A stretch of 64,000 nt of DNA, from positions 558,001-622,000 of the forward strand of contig NZ_LR824569.1 of NCBI RefSeq assembly GCF_903969135.1, read 5' to 3'. Each line of letters starts with the position of its first letter. Positions within the stretch are counted from its first letter, which is position 1. Position numbers and translations under genes: made by a program. Origin of the DNA: Chryseobacterium sp. JV274. Its GTDB lineage: Bacteria; Bacteroidota; Bacteroidia; Flavobacteriales; Weeksellaceae. This document shows, piece after piece, positions 8,324 to 19,200 of this stretch. Under the pieces are notes generated by a model, which saw only the letters and a program-made list of their open reading frames with translations, was not told where the DNA came from and searched no databases.

Positions 8324-9742
8324 TTACATACTCTTTATAATATCGCCTAATCTTTTCAAAGCTTTTTCTACTTTATCATTCCAAACGTTATTGCAGCTGA
8401 TCCGGATATAGTTTCGGTAATTTCCATTATTGGAAAACAGCGGTCCCGGAGCAAAATTTACAAACTGGTCAATAGCTTTTTTCTGAAGCTCAAATGCATC
8501 AATATGGGCAGGTAGCTCTATCCATACTACCAAACCTCCTTCAGGCCGGCTCATCCGGATATCAGATGGGAAATATTTTTCTATCGCCTGAATAGTCAAT
8601 AGCATCAGTCTGTGCAGTTCAGGTCTAAGTTTGCGCAGGTGACGGTCATAGGCTCCTGTTTTCAGTAACTGCAACAAGGAGGATTGTACAATGCTTGCCG
8701 TAGCAACATTAGTCACAGCTTTTAATCTGGCAACCTGTTCTGAAAACCGTCCTGCAGCACACCAGCCGATTCTGTAACCAGGTGCAGCCGATTTAGAAAA
8801 AGAGGAGCAAAGCATAACCCAGCCATTATTGTCATAGCTTTTTATAGTGTTTGGGCGCTGTGTCTGGAAATGTAAATCTCCATAAATATCATCTTCTATA
8901 ACCGGAACCTGCATTCTTTCAGCAAAAGCGGCTATTGCTGATTTCTTTTCATTATTTAAAGTAATACCATTCGGATTGTTAAAATTTGAAATTAACAGGC
9001 AGGCAGAAATCTTTTGTCTGCTGCAGATTTCTGCCAATTCCTGAATATTGATTCCGGTTAAAGGGCAGCCGGAGAATTCAATGACTTTGAGATCAAGGCT
9101 TTCTATTGTCTGCAATATACCATGGTAGATTGGAGACTGCACAAGTACCGTATCACCCGTTTTTGCTGCAGCACGCAGGCAAAGACTTACTGCTTCCAAT
9201 GTACCATTCGTGATAATCACATCATCAGCTGTAATATTACCCTGCCAAAGGAAAGACCTGCGGGCAATTTCGGTTCTCAACTGACTATTTCCTGCAGCAG
9301 GCTCATACTGTAAATGCTGACCTGTTAAATCTCTGGAAGCCTGCTGTAAGCTTCTCCGTAAAGCATTAAAAGGCAGAAGATCCGGATGTAAGACAGCGTT
9401 GAAAAATGAAACATAAGATTTGTTTTCAGAATCCGGAAATGAGACTTCCTGTAACACTTTTCCGATTGCTATTTTTTGAGCAAGAGTATTGTTTTCGGCC
9501 TGTTTTGGCAGACTTACAGAAGAAACTGAGGTACGGAGCACAACAAATCCTGACCTTTCTTTTCCTGCTACCAACCCCTTATCTTCCAATAGAGTGAAAG
9601 CTTTCAGAATAGTACCAACACTTATTTTAAACTGCTGCCGGATACTGCGTAATGATGGAAGTTTAGCTCCCACAGGATATGTTCCGTTATTGATGGAAAG
9701 CTCAAACTTATCCGCAAGTGCAATATATTGAAAATCTTTCAT
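8324..9742 (-). CDS. MocR-type PLP-dependent transcriptional regulator
   Basis: This 472-residue protein fuses a GntR winged helix (residues about 5-75; SIRQQFKISVGTILKAFTLLEDKGLV) to a fold-type I aminotransferase-like domain (about 100-470). The PLP lysine lies in SSFSKSAAPGYRIGW, and NFNNPNG and DDIYGDL are standard PLP-pocket motifs. MocR proteins sense amino acids or PLP and regulate adjacent divergent genes, here most likely the Asp/Glu racemase that starts 85 bases away on the other strand. The effector is inferred to be an amino acid and is not demonstrated. Confidence 0.9.
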   Translation of the reverse strand: MKDFQYIALADKFELSINNGTYPVGAKLPSLRSIRQQFKISVGTILKAFTLLEDKGLVAGKERSGFVVLRTSVSSVSLPKQAENNTLAQKIAIGKVLQEVSFPDSENKSYVSFFNAVLHPDLLPFNALRRSLQQASRDLTGQHLQYEPAAGNSQLRTEIARRSFLWQGNITADDVIITNGTLEAVSLCLRAAAKTGDTVLVQSPIYHGILQTIESLDLKVIEFSGCPLTGINIQELAEICSRQKISACLLISNFNNPNGITLNNEKKSAIAAFAERMQVPVIEDDIYGDLHFQTQRPNTIKSYDNNGWVMLCSSFSKSAAPGYRIGWCAAGRFSEQVARLKAVTNVATASIVQSSLLQLLKTGAYDRHLRKLRPELHRLMLLTIQAIEKYFPSDIRMSRPEGGLVVWIELPAHIDAFELQKKAIDQFVNFAPGPLFSNNGNYRNYIRISCNNVWNDKVEKALKRLGDIIKSM

Positions 9743-9827
9743 CTGTTATACTAATATATTCATTTTTTGTATCTGTTACAACACAGCAAAGATATCTACT
9801 TTTACTGAACAAAAAAATAAGAAGAAT

Positions 9828-10544
9828 ATGAAAAAATTAGGATTGGTAGGAGGCATCAGCTGGGCTTCTACTTTAGACTATTACCGTCTTTTAAATGAAG
9901 GAATAAATCAGCAACTGGGTGGATTGAATTTTGCGGAATGTATTATTTATTCTGTCAACTTCAACCATTTTCAGCAATTTAATGCAGAGTATGACTGGGA
10001 TGCAACTTTTGAACTTCTCTACAATGCTGCCGAAAATTTAAAAAAATCAGGTGCGGAAGCTATTGTACTTTGTGCCAACACTGCTCATATTGTTGCCGAC
10101 AGGATTGAAGAACAAATAGAATTACCGCTCATTCATATTACAACTGCTACAGCCAATGCCGTTAAACGAAAAGGATTAAAAAGAATCGGTTTGATAGGAA
10201 CAAGCTATACGATGGAGCTGGATTTTTATAGGGATAAACTGATAGAAGGCGGTCTGGAGCCCCTGATTCCTGAAAAAAGTGAAGACAGAGATTATATCGA
10301 GGATATTTTAAGAAATGAATTAAGCAGAGGAATTATTAATCCTGAAACCAAAAAAAAATATCTGAAGATTATCCAGGAGCTTATAGACCGTGGAGCAGAG
10401 GGAATTATTCTAGGCTGCACAGAAATTCCGCTTCTGATCAAGCAGGAAGATGTTGCTGTTCCGGTATTTGATACCATTCAAATTCATGTAGATGCTGCTG
10501 TAGCATTTGCCGTTTCAAAGGACAATATAACAGTTGTTCCATAA
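9828..10544 (+). CDS. Aspartate/glutamate racemase family protein
   Basis: This is a 238-residue cofactor-independent amino-acid racemase. The two catalytic cysteines are present: Cys82 in VLCANTAH and Cys197 in LGCTEIPLLI, each in its conserved strand-loop context. The GLVGGISWASTLDYY start is typical of the aspartate-racemase-like (YgeA) subgroup, which can have broad specificity. It is divergent from a MocR regulator, suggesting amino-acid-induced expression. D-amino acids could feed peptidoglycan or be catabolised; the sequence does not distinguish these. A hairpin terminator lies 85 bases downstream. Confidence 0.9.
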   Translation: MKKLGLVGGISWASTLDYYRLLNEGINQQLGGLNFAECIIYSVNFNHFQQFNAEYDWDATFELLYNAAENLKKSGAEAIVLCANTAHIVADRIEEQIELPLIHITTATANAVKRKGLKRIGLIGTSYTMELDFYRDKLIEGGLEPLIPEKSEDRDYIEDILRNELSRGIINPETKKKYLKIIQELIDRGAEGIILGCTEIPLLIKQEDVAVPVFDTIQIHVDAAVAFAVSKDNITVVP

Positions 10545-10904
10545 AACATTAAAATACAATTAAATACAGTTCAATTTAAAAGAAACCAATAATAATTAAT
10601 TAGTTTAATTTACTAACGGTTTCAACTATAAGTACCATATCATCAGATGTGGTACTTTTTATTTCCATAATGCCTATTATTTCTTTAAAAATCCAGAATT
10701 CACTTCAATTAATTTGAAATAAACAGGTATATACCTTTATTATAAAATTTACTATAATGGAATATAAAATTATTTCGTACTTTGGTTTACTTATTAAAAT
10801 AATAATTTAAAGCACTTAAAAATGTTTAAAATATAAACTTTAAGGATCTGATTATCATTTTTTAATAATCAAAAAAGAAAAATCTCTAATTGTTGAAATA
10901 ATAT
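10545..10904. other. Intergenic stretch before the hybrid kinase
   Basis: This AT-rich spacer of 360 bases holds the terminator at 10630-10662. No small reading frame or convincing promoter was found in the remainder. Confidence 0.6.
10630..10662 (+). terminator. Terminator downstream of the racemase
   Basis: A 12-bp stem AAGTACCATATC / GATGTGGTACTT (one T-G wobble), loop ATCA, is followed by TTTTT. Confidence 0.8.
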
Positions 10905-13900
10905 ATGAAGAAGTATCCAATTCCTGCGAATGAAGAAGCCCGAATGAAGAAACTGGAGTTTTATGATCTTTTAAACCTGGAAAAAGATCCCCAGTTAGAC
11001 ATTTTTGCAGAAACGGCATGCCTTGTGACCGACTGTCCTGCAGCGCTTATTGCAATGATGGAAAGTGAAACTCAAACCATCCAAAGCTGTGTGGGGCTTG
11101 CCCTGGATTTTGTAGACCGGAAAAATACGGTATGCCAGTATTCTATTGCAAGCGGGGATGTTGTAATTATTAATGACACTTTATTAGATGAAAGGTCTTC
11201 TGACAACGCAATAATTCTAGCGGGAGGAATTCGGTTTTATGCAGGAGTTCCTTTGGTTGATGATGAAGGATTCGTATTAGGAACCATCTGTGTCATCGAT
11301 TATAAACCAAAAACCATTACAGACAATCAGATTTCAACCCTGAAAAAAATAGGTGAGGCGATTACAAAAGTTCTGATGGGGAAAAGAAAAAACATTCAGG
11401 CTGAATATTTTCAACAAACCTTCAGTATTTCCAATAACCTGATCTGTGTTTTGGATAAAGATTTCTCTCTAAAAGATGTCAATCCGACTTTTGAAAGTGT
11501 ATTTCAATTGGAGAAGTCTCAGGTCATTGACCGGGATTTTCTTAGTGTTCTGGGCAGTCATAACTCCCAGCTGCAATTACTTACCAAAAATCTGCCCACT
11601 ACAGAGGAAGAAGTAACATTTACCACTTCTACAAACATTGGTGATACACAGACTATTATAGAGTGGTACCTGAAACTGAATCAGGATCATTCTGAAATTT
11701 TCTGTTTTGGAATCAATATTACTCAGCGCATCGAAGAGAAACTGAAACTTGAAAGTTCTGAACGCCGTTTCAGAAGCTTCTTCGAAAATGCAATAGGACT
11801 GATGAGTATGCATGATATGGAAGGGAATATTACTGCTGTAAACGAAAAAGGCAGAGAAACCCTGCAGTATTCTGCAGAAGAAGTGGAAGGACTGAATCTG
11901 AGAGATCTTGTTCCTGAAAAAAACTGGCCTCTGTTGGAGCAGTACCTGGAAAGAATCAACAAAAACCAGGAAGATTTCGGAACCATGATTTTGAAAACAA
12001 AAGGAGGTGAAGAAGTGATCTGGATGTACCATAATCTGGTAGAAATCAACAAAGAAGGAAAACCTTATGTAGTAAGTACCGCGCTGAATGTTACCGAAAG
12101 AATGACGTTGGAAAAAGATCTTGTTCATACCAAAAAAATGCTGGAACAGACAAGTGCTGTAGCCCAGGTGGGAGGATGGGAAGTGAATCTTAAAAAGAAT
12201 ACCGTATTTTGGTCACAGTCAACCAGAGAAATACATAAAATAGACAAAATATTCCAGCCTGATCTGGAAAATGCGCTGGGCTTCTATAGTGAAAACAGCC
12301 GCGAAAAACTGAAATTATTATTCGAAAGAGCTGTAAAAGAAGGAGTTCCTTACGATGAAGAATTACAGCTTGTCCGGAATGACGGTGTGACGATCTGGGT
12401 AAGGGTAAAAGGAATACCGGAATTTGAAGAAGGGGTCTGTATCAGAGTCTACGGAATCATTCAGGATATTGATAATTTCAAAAAAATCTACCTTGAGCTG
12501 GCCAAAAAAGAGGCGATGCTGCAGTCATTCGTTACATATGTTCCTGCAACTGTGGCTATGTTTGACAAAGATCTTAATTACCTTTCTGTAAGCAGCAGCT
12601 GGAAAAATGAATTCCAAATGAATGACATCAGGCTTCTCGGAGAAAATATGTTCAAGATTTCTCCTAATGTACCGGATGAAAGGATAAAGATCTACCAGGA
12701 TGCCCTGGCAGGAATTGCCTATAAAAATGAAGATATGGCAATAGAAGTTCCCGATAAAGAAATAATTCAGCATTATAATATTGAAGTTACTCCATGGTAT
12801 CTTTCTACTCGTACAATAGGCGGAATTATTGTTTCTGCACAAAATATTACAGCATCGGTAAGAATCAATAAAGAGCTTAAAAATGCCAAGAAAATGGCCG
12901 ATATTGCCAATAAAGCAAAATCTGAATTTTTAGCCAATATGAGCCATGAGATCAGGACTCCGCTGAATGGTGTTATTGGTTTCTCTGATCTTCTGTTAAA
13001 AACGCCGTTGAATGAGATACAGACTCAATACCTCAATTATATTAATGAATCCGGAGAAAATCTGTTAAACATCATCAATGACATTCTTGATTTTTCTAAA
13101 ATAGAATCCGGAAAAATGGATCTTTCCATTGAAAAATCCAATGTATATGATATTGTAAGCCAGGTGATCAATGTGATCCTTTACCAGTCGCAGAAAAAGA
13201 ATATAGAATTACTGTTAAATATAGAGCAGGGACTTCCTGAAACCATCTGGGTGGATGAATCCAGATTGAAACAGATTCTGATCAACCTCCTCGGAAATGC
13301 TGTCAAATTTACCGCACAGGGAGAAATAGAACTTAAAGTGGAAAAGCTGAAAACTGACAATAAAGATATCACATTAAGATTTTCAGTCCGGGATACGGGA
13401 ATTGGTATTCCCAAGGAGAAACAACACTTTATTTTTGATGCCTTCACACAAGAAAACGGCTCTATCAGCAAACGTTATGGCGGAACAGGACTTGGCCTTA
13501 CTATCTCGAACAATATTCTGAAATATATGGGAAGCAGTCTGTCTCTGGTGAGTGAGGTTGATAAAGGTTCTGTTTTCTATTTTGACATTCAGATCCCTTG
13601 TGAAATGACAGAACGCCCTGAAGATGAAGATCTGAAAATAAACAGAGTTCTTATTGTTGATGATAATGAAGCCAACAGAGTGATTCTTCAGCATATGCTT
13701 GCCTATAAAAATATAGATTCAAAGCTGGCAGCCAATGGTATGGAAGCCCTTCAGATACTTCTTGCAGGGGAACGTTTCGATGTCATTCTTATGGATTATC
13801 ACATGCCAATTATTTCGGGGCTGGAAACGATAGAAAAAATCAAGGAACTGTTTAACAAACAAAACGAACTTTCACCTCTGATTATCCTTCACACTTCTTC

Positions 13901-14810
13901 TGAAGAGCATGATGTCATCAATTCTTTCCGTCAGGAAAACAATTCTTACTTCCTGCTGAAGCCTATCAAATCTGAAGAGCTGTATAAAACATTGAAACAG
14001 GCTGTAAAGTACACAGAAAAGGAAATCAGCCAAATTCCACCGCCAGAAACAGAAGCTTCACCACTGATGCAGGCACCTCAGGTTTTGCTGGTAGATGACA
14101 ACCCCGTAAATATGGTCCTGAACCACAAAATGATGCGTTCATTGATTCCAGATGCAGAACTCACAGAAGCAACAGATGGTCTTCAGGCTTGGGAACACTG
14201 CAAAGAAAAAACATTCAATATCATTTTAATGGATGTTCAGATGCCGGTAATGGACGGTATTGAGGCAACAAAACAAATCCGTTTACTGCCTGGCTATGCC
14301 AGTGTTCCTATTATTGGAGTAACAGCCGGAAATGTGTTGGGTGAAAAGGAAAAATGTATAAATTCCGGAATGAATGATTTTCTGCCTAAACCTTTAAGAC
14401 AGGCCGATCTCCTGGAAATGCTGAAGAAATACTTGATGAATAAAGATCACATGGTTTCTGAGGATGCTCTGGATCATTCAAAACATCTGGATATCAATCT
14501 TTTGAATGAACAAATAGGTGATGATGATGAAGATTTCAGAAAAGTATTTTTGGACCTCGTAATACAGCAGCTTACTCAGGCTGAAGAAGATATTAAAAAA
14601 AGCACAGCTGAAAAAGACAGTACCAATCTGAAATTGATCCTTCACAAACTCAAAGGAACTGCCGGAACTGCCGGACTGCTAAAGCTTACAGAATATACTG
14701 CAAATTGGGAAAGAAAAACAGATCCAGATATGGATTTTGCTTCCATGGAACAGGAAATTATCCAGGAAATAACTACAGGACTACAATTAATTAAACATTT
14801 AATACAATAA
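10905..14810 (+). CDS. Hybrid sensor histidine kinase (GAF-PAS-HK-REC-REC-HPt)
   Basis: This 1301-residue phosphorelay protein has no membrane segment. In order: GAF (about 20-150), four PAS-like domains (about 165-280, 285-400, 405-520, 530-650), HisKA with His681 in NMSHEIRTPLNGVIGF, HATPase (NLLGNAVKF, DTGIGIPKE, GGTGLGL), two receivers with phospho-acceptors Asp964 (LMDYHMP) and Asp1110 (LMDVQMP), and a C-terminal HPt with His1247 (LHKLKGTAGTAG). It thus holds every step of a His-Asp-His-Asp relay and needs only an external receiver. That receiver is probably the next gene, 12 bases downstream. The cytosolic location implies an intracellular cue. Confidence 0.95.
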   Translation: MKKYPIPANEEARMKKLEFYDLLNLEKDPQLDIFAETACLVTDCPAALIAMMESETQTIQSCVGLALDFVDRKNTVCQYSIASGDVVIINDTLLDERSSDNAIILAGGIRFYAGVPLVDDEGFVLGTICVIDYKPKTITDNQISTLKKIGEAITKVLMGKRKNIQAEYFQQTFSISNNLICVLDKDFSLKDVNPTFESVFQLEKSQVIDRDFLSVLGSHNSQLQLLTKNLPTTEEEVTFTTSTNIGDTQTIIEWYLKLNQDHSEIFCFGINITQRIEEKLKLESSERRFRSFFENAIGLMSMHDMEGNITAVNEKGRETLQYSAEEVEGLNLRDLVPEKNWPLLEQYLERINKNQEDFGTMILKTKGGEEVIWMYHNLVEINKEGKPYVVSTALNVTERMTLEKDLVHTKKMLEQTSAVAQVGGWEVNLKKNTVFWSQSTREIHKIDKIFQPDLENALGFYSENSREKLKLLFERAVKEGVPYDEELQLVRNDGVTIWVRVKGIPEFEEGVCIRVYGIIQDIDNFKKIYLELAKKEAMLQSFVTYVPATVAMFDKDLNYLSVSSSWKNEFQMNDIRLLGENMFKISPNVPDERIKIYQDALAGIAYKNEDMAIEVPDKEIIQHYNIEVTPWYLSTRTIGGIIVSAQNITASVRINKELKNAKKMADIANKAKSEFLANMSHEIRTPLNGVIGFSDLLLKTPLNEIQTQYLNYINESGENLLNIINDILDFSKIESGKMDLSIEKSNVYDIVSQVINVILYQSQKKNIELLLNIEQGLPETIWVDESRLKQILINLLGNAVKFTAQGEIELKVEKLKTDNKDITLRFSVRDTGIGIPKEKQHFIFDAFTQENGSISKRYGGTGLGLTISNNILKYMGSSLSLVSEVDKGSVFYFDIQIPCEMTERPEDEDLKINRVLIVDDNEANRVILQHMLAYKNIDSKLAANGMEALQILLAGERFDVILMDYHMPIISGLETIEKIKELFNKQNELSPLIILHTSSEEHDVINSFRQENNSYFLLKPIKSEELYKTLKQAVKYTEKEISQIPPPETEASPLMQAPQVLLVDDNPVNMVLNHKMMRSLIPDAELTEATDGLQAWEHCKEKTFNIILMDVQMPVMDGIEATKQIRLLPGYASVPIIGVTAGNVLGEKEKCINSGMNDFLPKPLRQADLLEMLKKYLMNKDHMVSEDALDHSKHLDINLLNEQIGDDDEDFRKVFLDLVIQQLTQAEEDIKKSTAEKDSTNLKLILHKLKGTAGTAGLLKLTEYTANWERKTDPDMDFASMEQEIIQEITTGLQLIKHLIQ

Positions 14811-14822
14811 AAAAATAAAACT

Positions 14823-15176
14823 ATGTTGATTCTAATCGCGGAAGACGATGAACTGATTCTAAAAACGATAGAGCACAAATTATTAAAAGAAGGGCATGAA
14901 GTGATCCTCACCCGCAATGGTAAAGATGCTATCGAAACCCTTAAAACCAAAGAGGTAGATCTGGCTATCACAGATATTATGATGCCGTTTGCCTCCGGAA
15001 TTGAAATACTTTCAGCCATCAAAACGATGGACAAGCAGATCCCCGTGATCATGCTTTCCAGTATGGGGCAGGAGGAAGTGGTACTCAATGCTTTTGACCT
15101 CGGAGCTGCCGATTTTATAGTAAAACCATTCAGTCCCAATGAATTGATATTAAGAATTAAAAGATTTTCAAAATAA
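14823..15176 (+). CDS. Stand-alone receiver-domain response regulator
   Basis: This 117-residue protein is only a REC domain. The acidic pocket is EDDE near the N terminus, the phospho-acceptor Asp lies in AITDIMMP, and the conserved Lys is in FIVKPFSP. No output domain follows, so it should work by protein contact, like CheY, Spo0F or PilG proteins. It lies 12 bases after the hybrid kinase and 9 before the HEAT protein, so it is the likely last relay acceptor, and its partner could be the HEAT protein or the synthase. Confidence 0.92.
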   Translation: MLILIAEDDELILKTIEHKLLKEGHEVILTRNGKDAIETLKTKEVDLAITDIMMPFASGIEILSAIKTMDKQIPVIMLSSMGQEEVVLNAFDLGAADFIVKPFSPNELILRIKRFSK

Positions 15177-15185
15177 ATTACATTC

Positions 15186-16250
15186 ATGTTTCTCACCACT
15201 TCCGTGCATTTTCTTTTTCTCGTATTTCTGGGAATGTTGTCCTTAGTACTCTTACTGATCATAGCCGTACTCATTTACAGCTTTTATCAGTATAGAGAAT
15301 CTGTCCATATTTTCAAATGGTCGGAAATGATCAATAAAAGAATCTCAGAAGTGATTGTATATGGTGAAGAAACCTATGCAGACAGCAACTTTTCATCAGC
15401 ATCCGCAAATCCTTTATTCAGAAATTTATTCCTTCAGAAACTGGCAGAATCCGAGAAGAAATTTTCCGGTGCAGCACAGCATAAACTTAAAGAGCTTTTC
15501 CAGGAATATGGCCTTCAGAAGGAAGCTTTAAAAAAATTGAATCAGAAAAAGATACATTTAATTGCAGGAGGTATACAGGAGCTTACAGCGATGAATGTGG
15601 AAGAAGCACTGCCAAAGATTTCTACATTTTTAACACATCCTTCAGCACAGGTTTATCAGGAAGCACAATATGCCATGGTTCATTTTAAAGGATTTGAAGG
15701 ACTTCATTTCCTTACCAGCTTTTCAACAAAAATATCAGAATGGCAGCAGCTTCGTCTGCTTATTTCAGTCACCAGTATTCCTGAGAACTCCAACGATAGT
15801 ATTAAAAGCTGGGTTGAAAGTTCAAACGATTCAGTGGTCATTTTCACCCTTAAACTATTAAGAAAATTCCAGGTATTATCTCTTTATCCTACAGTCGCTG
15901 ACTTACTGGATCATCCCTCTGTTGAAGTGCGGATACAGGCAGTACAGACATTATTATCCCTTGAAAATCCTTCAACTGTTGCTTATCTAATGGAAATGTA
16001 TCCTCATCAACCTTTTGAAGTACAGAAAGAGATCCTGAAAGTAATGAGGAAGTCAAAAGACCAATGCTCTGTAGATTTTCTGAAAGATCAATTGTTAAAA
16101 GACACTGATTCAGGAATAAAGGTTTATGCAGCAGAAGCCTTATGCTCAATGGAAAAGCAGGACTACCTGATAGAAATATCTGAAAAAGAGACCTCATCAG
16201 AAGAATTAATTCAAATCATTAAATACGCAGTACAGGAAAAAGTATGTTAG
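15186..16250 (+). CDS. Membrane-anchored HEAT-repeat protein
   Basis: This 354-residue protein has one N-terminal transmembrane segment (about residues 8-31, FLVFLGMLSLVLLLIIAVLI) and a cytosolic helical solenoid. Repeats such as VADLLDHPSVEVRIQAVQTL (about 219-250) and FLKDQLLKDTDSGIKVYAAE (about 300-330) have HEAT/PBS-lyase spacing. HEAT solenoids are protein-binding scaffolds. It is placed between the receiver and the glycosyltransferase fusion, and its last 7 bases overlap the synthase start (16244), implying translational coupling. It is a plausible bridge carrying the phosphorelay signal to the membrane synthase. Confidence 0.85.
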   Translation: MFLTTSVHFLFLVFLGMLSLVLLLIIAVLIYSFYQYRESVHIFKWSEMINKRISEVIVYGEETYADSNFSSASANPLFRNLFLQKLAESEKKFSGAAQHKLKELFQEYGLQKEALKKLNQKKIHLIAGGIQELTAMNVEEALPKISTFLTHPSAQVYQEAQYAMVHFKGFEGLHFLTSFSTKISEWQQLRLLISVTSIPENSNDSIKSWVESSNDSVVIFTLKLLRKFQVLSLYPTVADLLDHPSVEVRIQAVQTLLSLENPSTVAYLMEMYPHQPFEVQKEILKVMRKSKDQCSVDFLKDQLLKDTDSGIKVYAAEALCSMEKQDYLIEISEKETSSEELIQIIKYAVQEKVC

Positions 16251-19200
16251 AATTCTCACACATCATCTATGAAGTTGTTATCTGGTTGTTTCTGATTTAC
16301 GGAACAGCAATAACCCTTATCTATGGCTGGATAGGAATTTATGCACTTGGAGCTGTACTCCGTTATAAAAAAGAAAATACATTTACAGATTACAGCCTTA
16401 TTGCGGCAAACCCCAATGCTCCGGTATTCAGCGTTATCGCTCCGGCTTATAATGAGGGAATGACCATTGTAGAAAATGTTCGCTCTCTGCTATCCCTTTA
16501 TTACCATAACCTGGAAATTATTATTGTAAATGACGGAAGTAAGGACGACTCCATCCAAAAGCTTATCGAGGCTTATGAATTGGAATCCATAGCTTACTTC
16601 ATTCAGGGAAAAATAGAAACCAATACCGTAAGAGGAGTTTATAAAAGTAAAAACCCTGCCTTTAAAAAGCTGATCGTTGTTGATAAAGAAAACGGAGGAA
16701 AAGCAGATGCTCTGAATGTGGGAGTGAATATTTCTTCCGGTGAATACCTGGTTTGCATTGACGTAGATTGCATTCTGGAGCAGGATGCGATTCTGAAACT
16801 CGCAAAACCAATGCTGGAGCAGACCGATAAAAAGTTTATCGCCTGCGGTGGAGTTATTCGTCTGGCCAATAACTGCGTGATAGAAAATGGTAAAATAGTA
16901 AGTGTCAATATGCCGAAAACTCTTTTGGGCAGAACCCAGGCATTAGAATACATCAGAGCTTTTGTACTCGGACGTATGGCGTGGTCCAGGGCATCAGGAC
17001 TGATCCTAATCTCCGGTGCTTTCGGAGTTTTTGACAGAAATATTGTACTCGCCTGCGGCGGTTATGATAAAAATACGGTGGGAGAGGACATGGAGCTGGT
17101 GGTAAGAATGAGAAAGTACATGGAAGAAAAGAATGAACCTTATGAAGTACTTACCATTCCGGATCCTTTATGCTGGACAGAAGTCCCTGAATCTAAAGAT
17201 ATTTTGAGAAAACAGCGCAACAGATGGATGCGCGGAACGATGGAAACCCTGTGGAAGCACAGAAAAATGATGTTCAATCCGAAATATGGAAAATTAGGAA
17301 TGGTCAGTCTTCCTTATTGGTTCTTTTTTGAATTTCTGGGTCCGCTAATCGAATTTTCAGGATATATCATCTTTATTATTTTTTTACTGTTGGGAATTAT
17401 TAACTGGCCATTCTTTACGGTTCTGTTTGCCCTGGTGATCTCAATGGGATTTCTTTATTCTATCTATTCAATATTAGTGGATCTAGTAAGCCACCAGGTT
17501 TATACCAAAAGAAAAGACTTCCTCACCCTTATTGTAACGGCTTTTTCCGAACCTTTTTATTTCCATCCTATCGTGGTAAAAGCAGGAGTAAGCGGATTTA
17601 TAGATTATTTCAAAAAATCCCACGGATGGGGCGAAATGACAAGACAGGGCTTCAATCAAAGCACACAGCATTTACCTTTCAAAGAAAGAATGTATGCTAT
17701 TCTTCAGTCTAGTCTTAAAAAATGGGGAATACTCACATTAGTGTTCTTTGCCTTGTTTTTAGTGGGAGTAACCGCAGAGTGGTTGTGGTACCGGTATAGT
17801 TTTTCCAAATTTAACACCTCTGCAATTGTTGGAAACCTTTTTACAGAGAATATTTTATTTGCCCTCAGACTCACATTTTGTGTTGGAATTACTTATCTCA
17901 TCATCAATTTCATCAGAGAAGGCTGGGCAAAGACTCTGGCTATTGCAGCTTTACTTATTGTGACCGTTACCCAATATATTTTATTCCTGTATTTCTCAGA
18001 AACCCGCAACGTATTGGGTGCAGACCTTTTATACTACAGCAAAGAAGAGATGAAGCAGATTTTACAGGCAAGCGGAATGCTTAATTTTAAGAACTTTGCC
18101 CTGATGGGTATTTTAATAACAGCCTCTTTCATTCCTATATGGATAGCCGGTAAATCAGCTTTGAAATCCATCTACCCGGGACTTGTATTGCTTGCTTTCG
18201 GGTTTGCAGCCTTTTTTATTCCCTCCAATATATTAGGATCCAAAACCTTGAACTCTGAGAATGAATTTAACCAAAATGCGGCAAAAAGTAAATGGGCTTA
18301 TTTCCTTAAATCCAATGAGGACAATTTCATCAGCGATCATCCTGAACTGAATGAATTACTGAGCGAAAATGAAGATTTCACCACCAATGCCGAAATGCTC
18401 AATAAAAATTTCCCTTTCTGGAGGAAAGAAAATACCCCGGATTTTTTAGGGTCTTATTTTAACAGATCTGAGAAAGTTCCCAATCTTGTTTTCCTTGTCA
18501 TGGAGGGGTTCGGACATGCCTATACTTCCCCAAAAGGATATATCGGTAACTTTACTCCCTATCTGGATTCTTTATCCAACAAAGGATTATATTGGGAAAA
18601 CTCGTTAAGCTCAGCAGGAAGGACTTTTGCCGCATTGCCATCAATCACAGGATCACTTCCTTTTGGAAAGAATGGCTTCCTTGAAATTGAAAAGACACCG
18701 GAAAACTTCAATCTTTATAACATTCTGAAAGCAAACGGCTTTGAGACAGGTTTTTATTATGGAGGTCATACATCCTTTGACCGTTACCGTGAATTCCTGG
18801 AATATAGCGGGGTAGACCATATCACAGATGAAACCTCATTCGGCAGTCCTTACCGTAAGCTTCCTGCCAATAACGGAGAAAGCTGGGGATATGAAGATCA
18901 GGCCGTTTTTGGTAAGATGCAGCAAGAACAAAAGCCACAGGATAGACCGTATTTCAATATGATTCTCACCCTTTCAACGCACAATCCTTTTTTAATCAAC
19001 AATAAAGATTATTATGAAAAACTGTACAATCAAAGACTGAATTCAGGTATTTTAAATTCTGAACAGAAGAAATGGGCCGCAGCTCACAAAGACCAGTTAA
19101 TTTCAGTTCTTAATGCTGATGATGCCATTAAAGATTTCTTCAAAAAATACAGCAAACGTCCGGATTTCAAGAATACCATTTTTGTGATCACAGGAGATCA

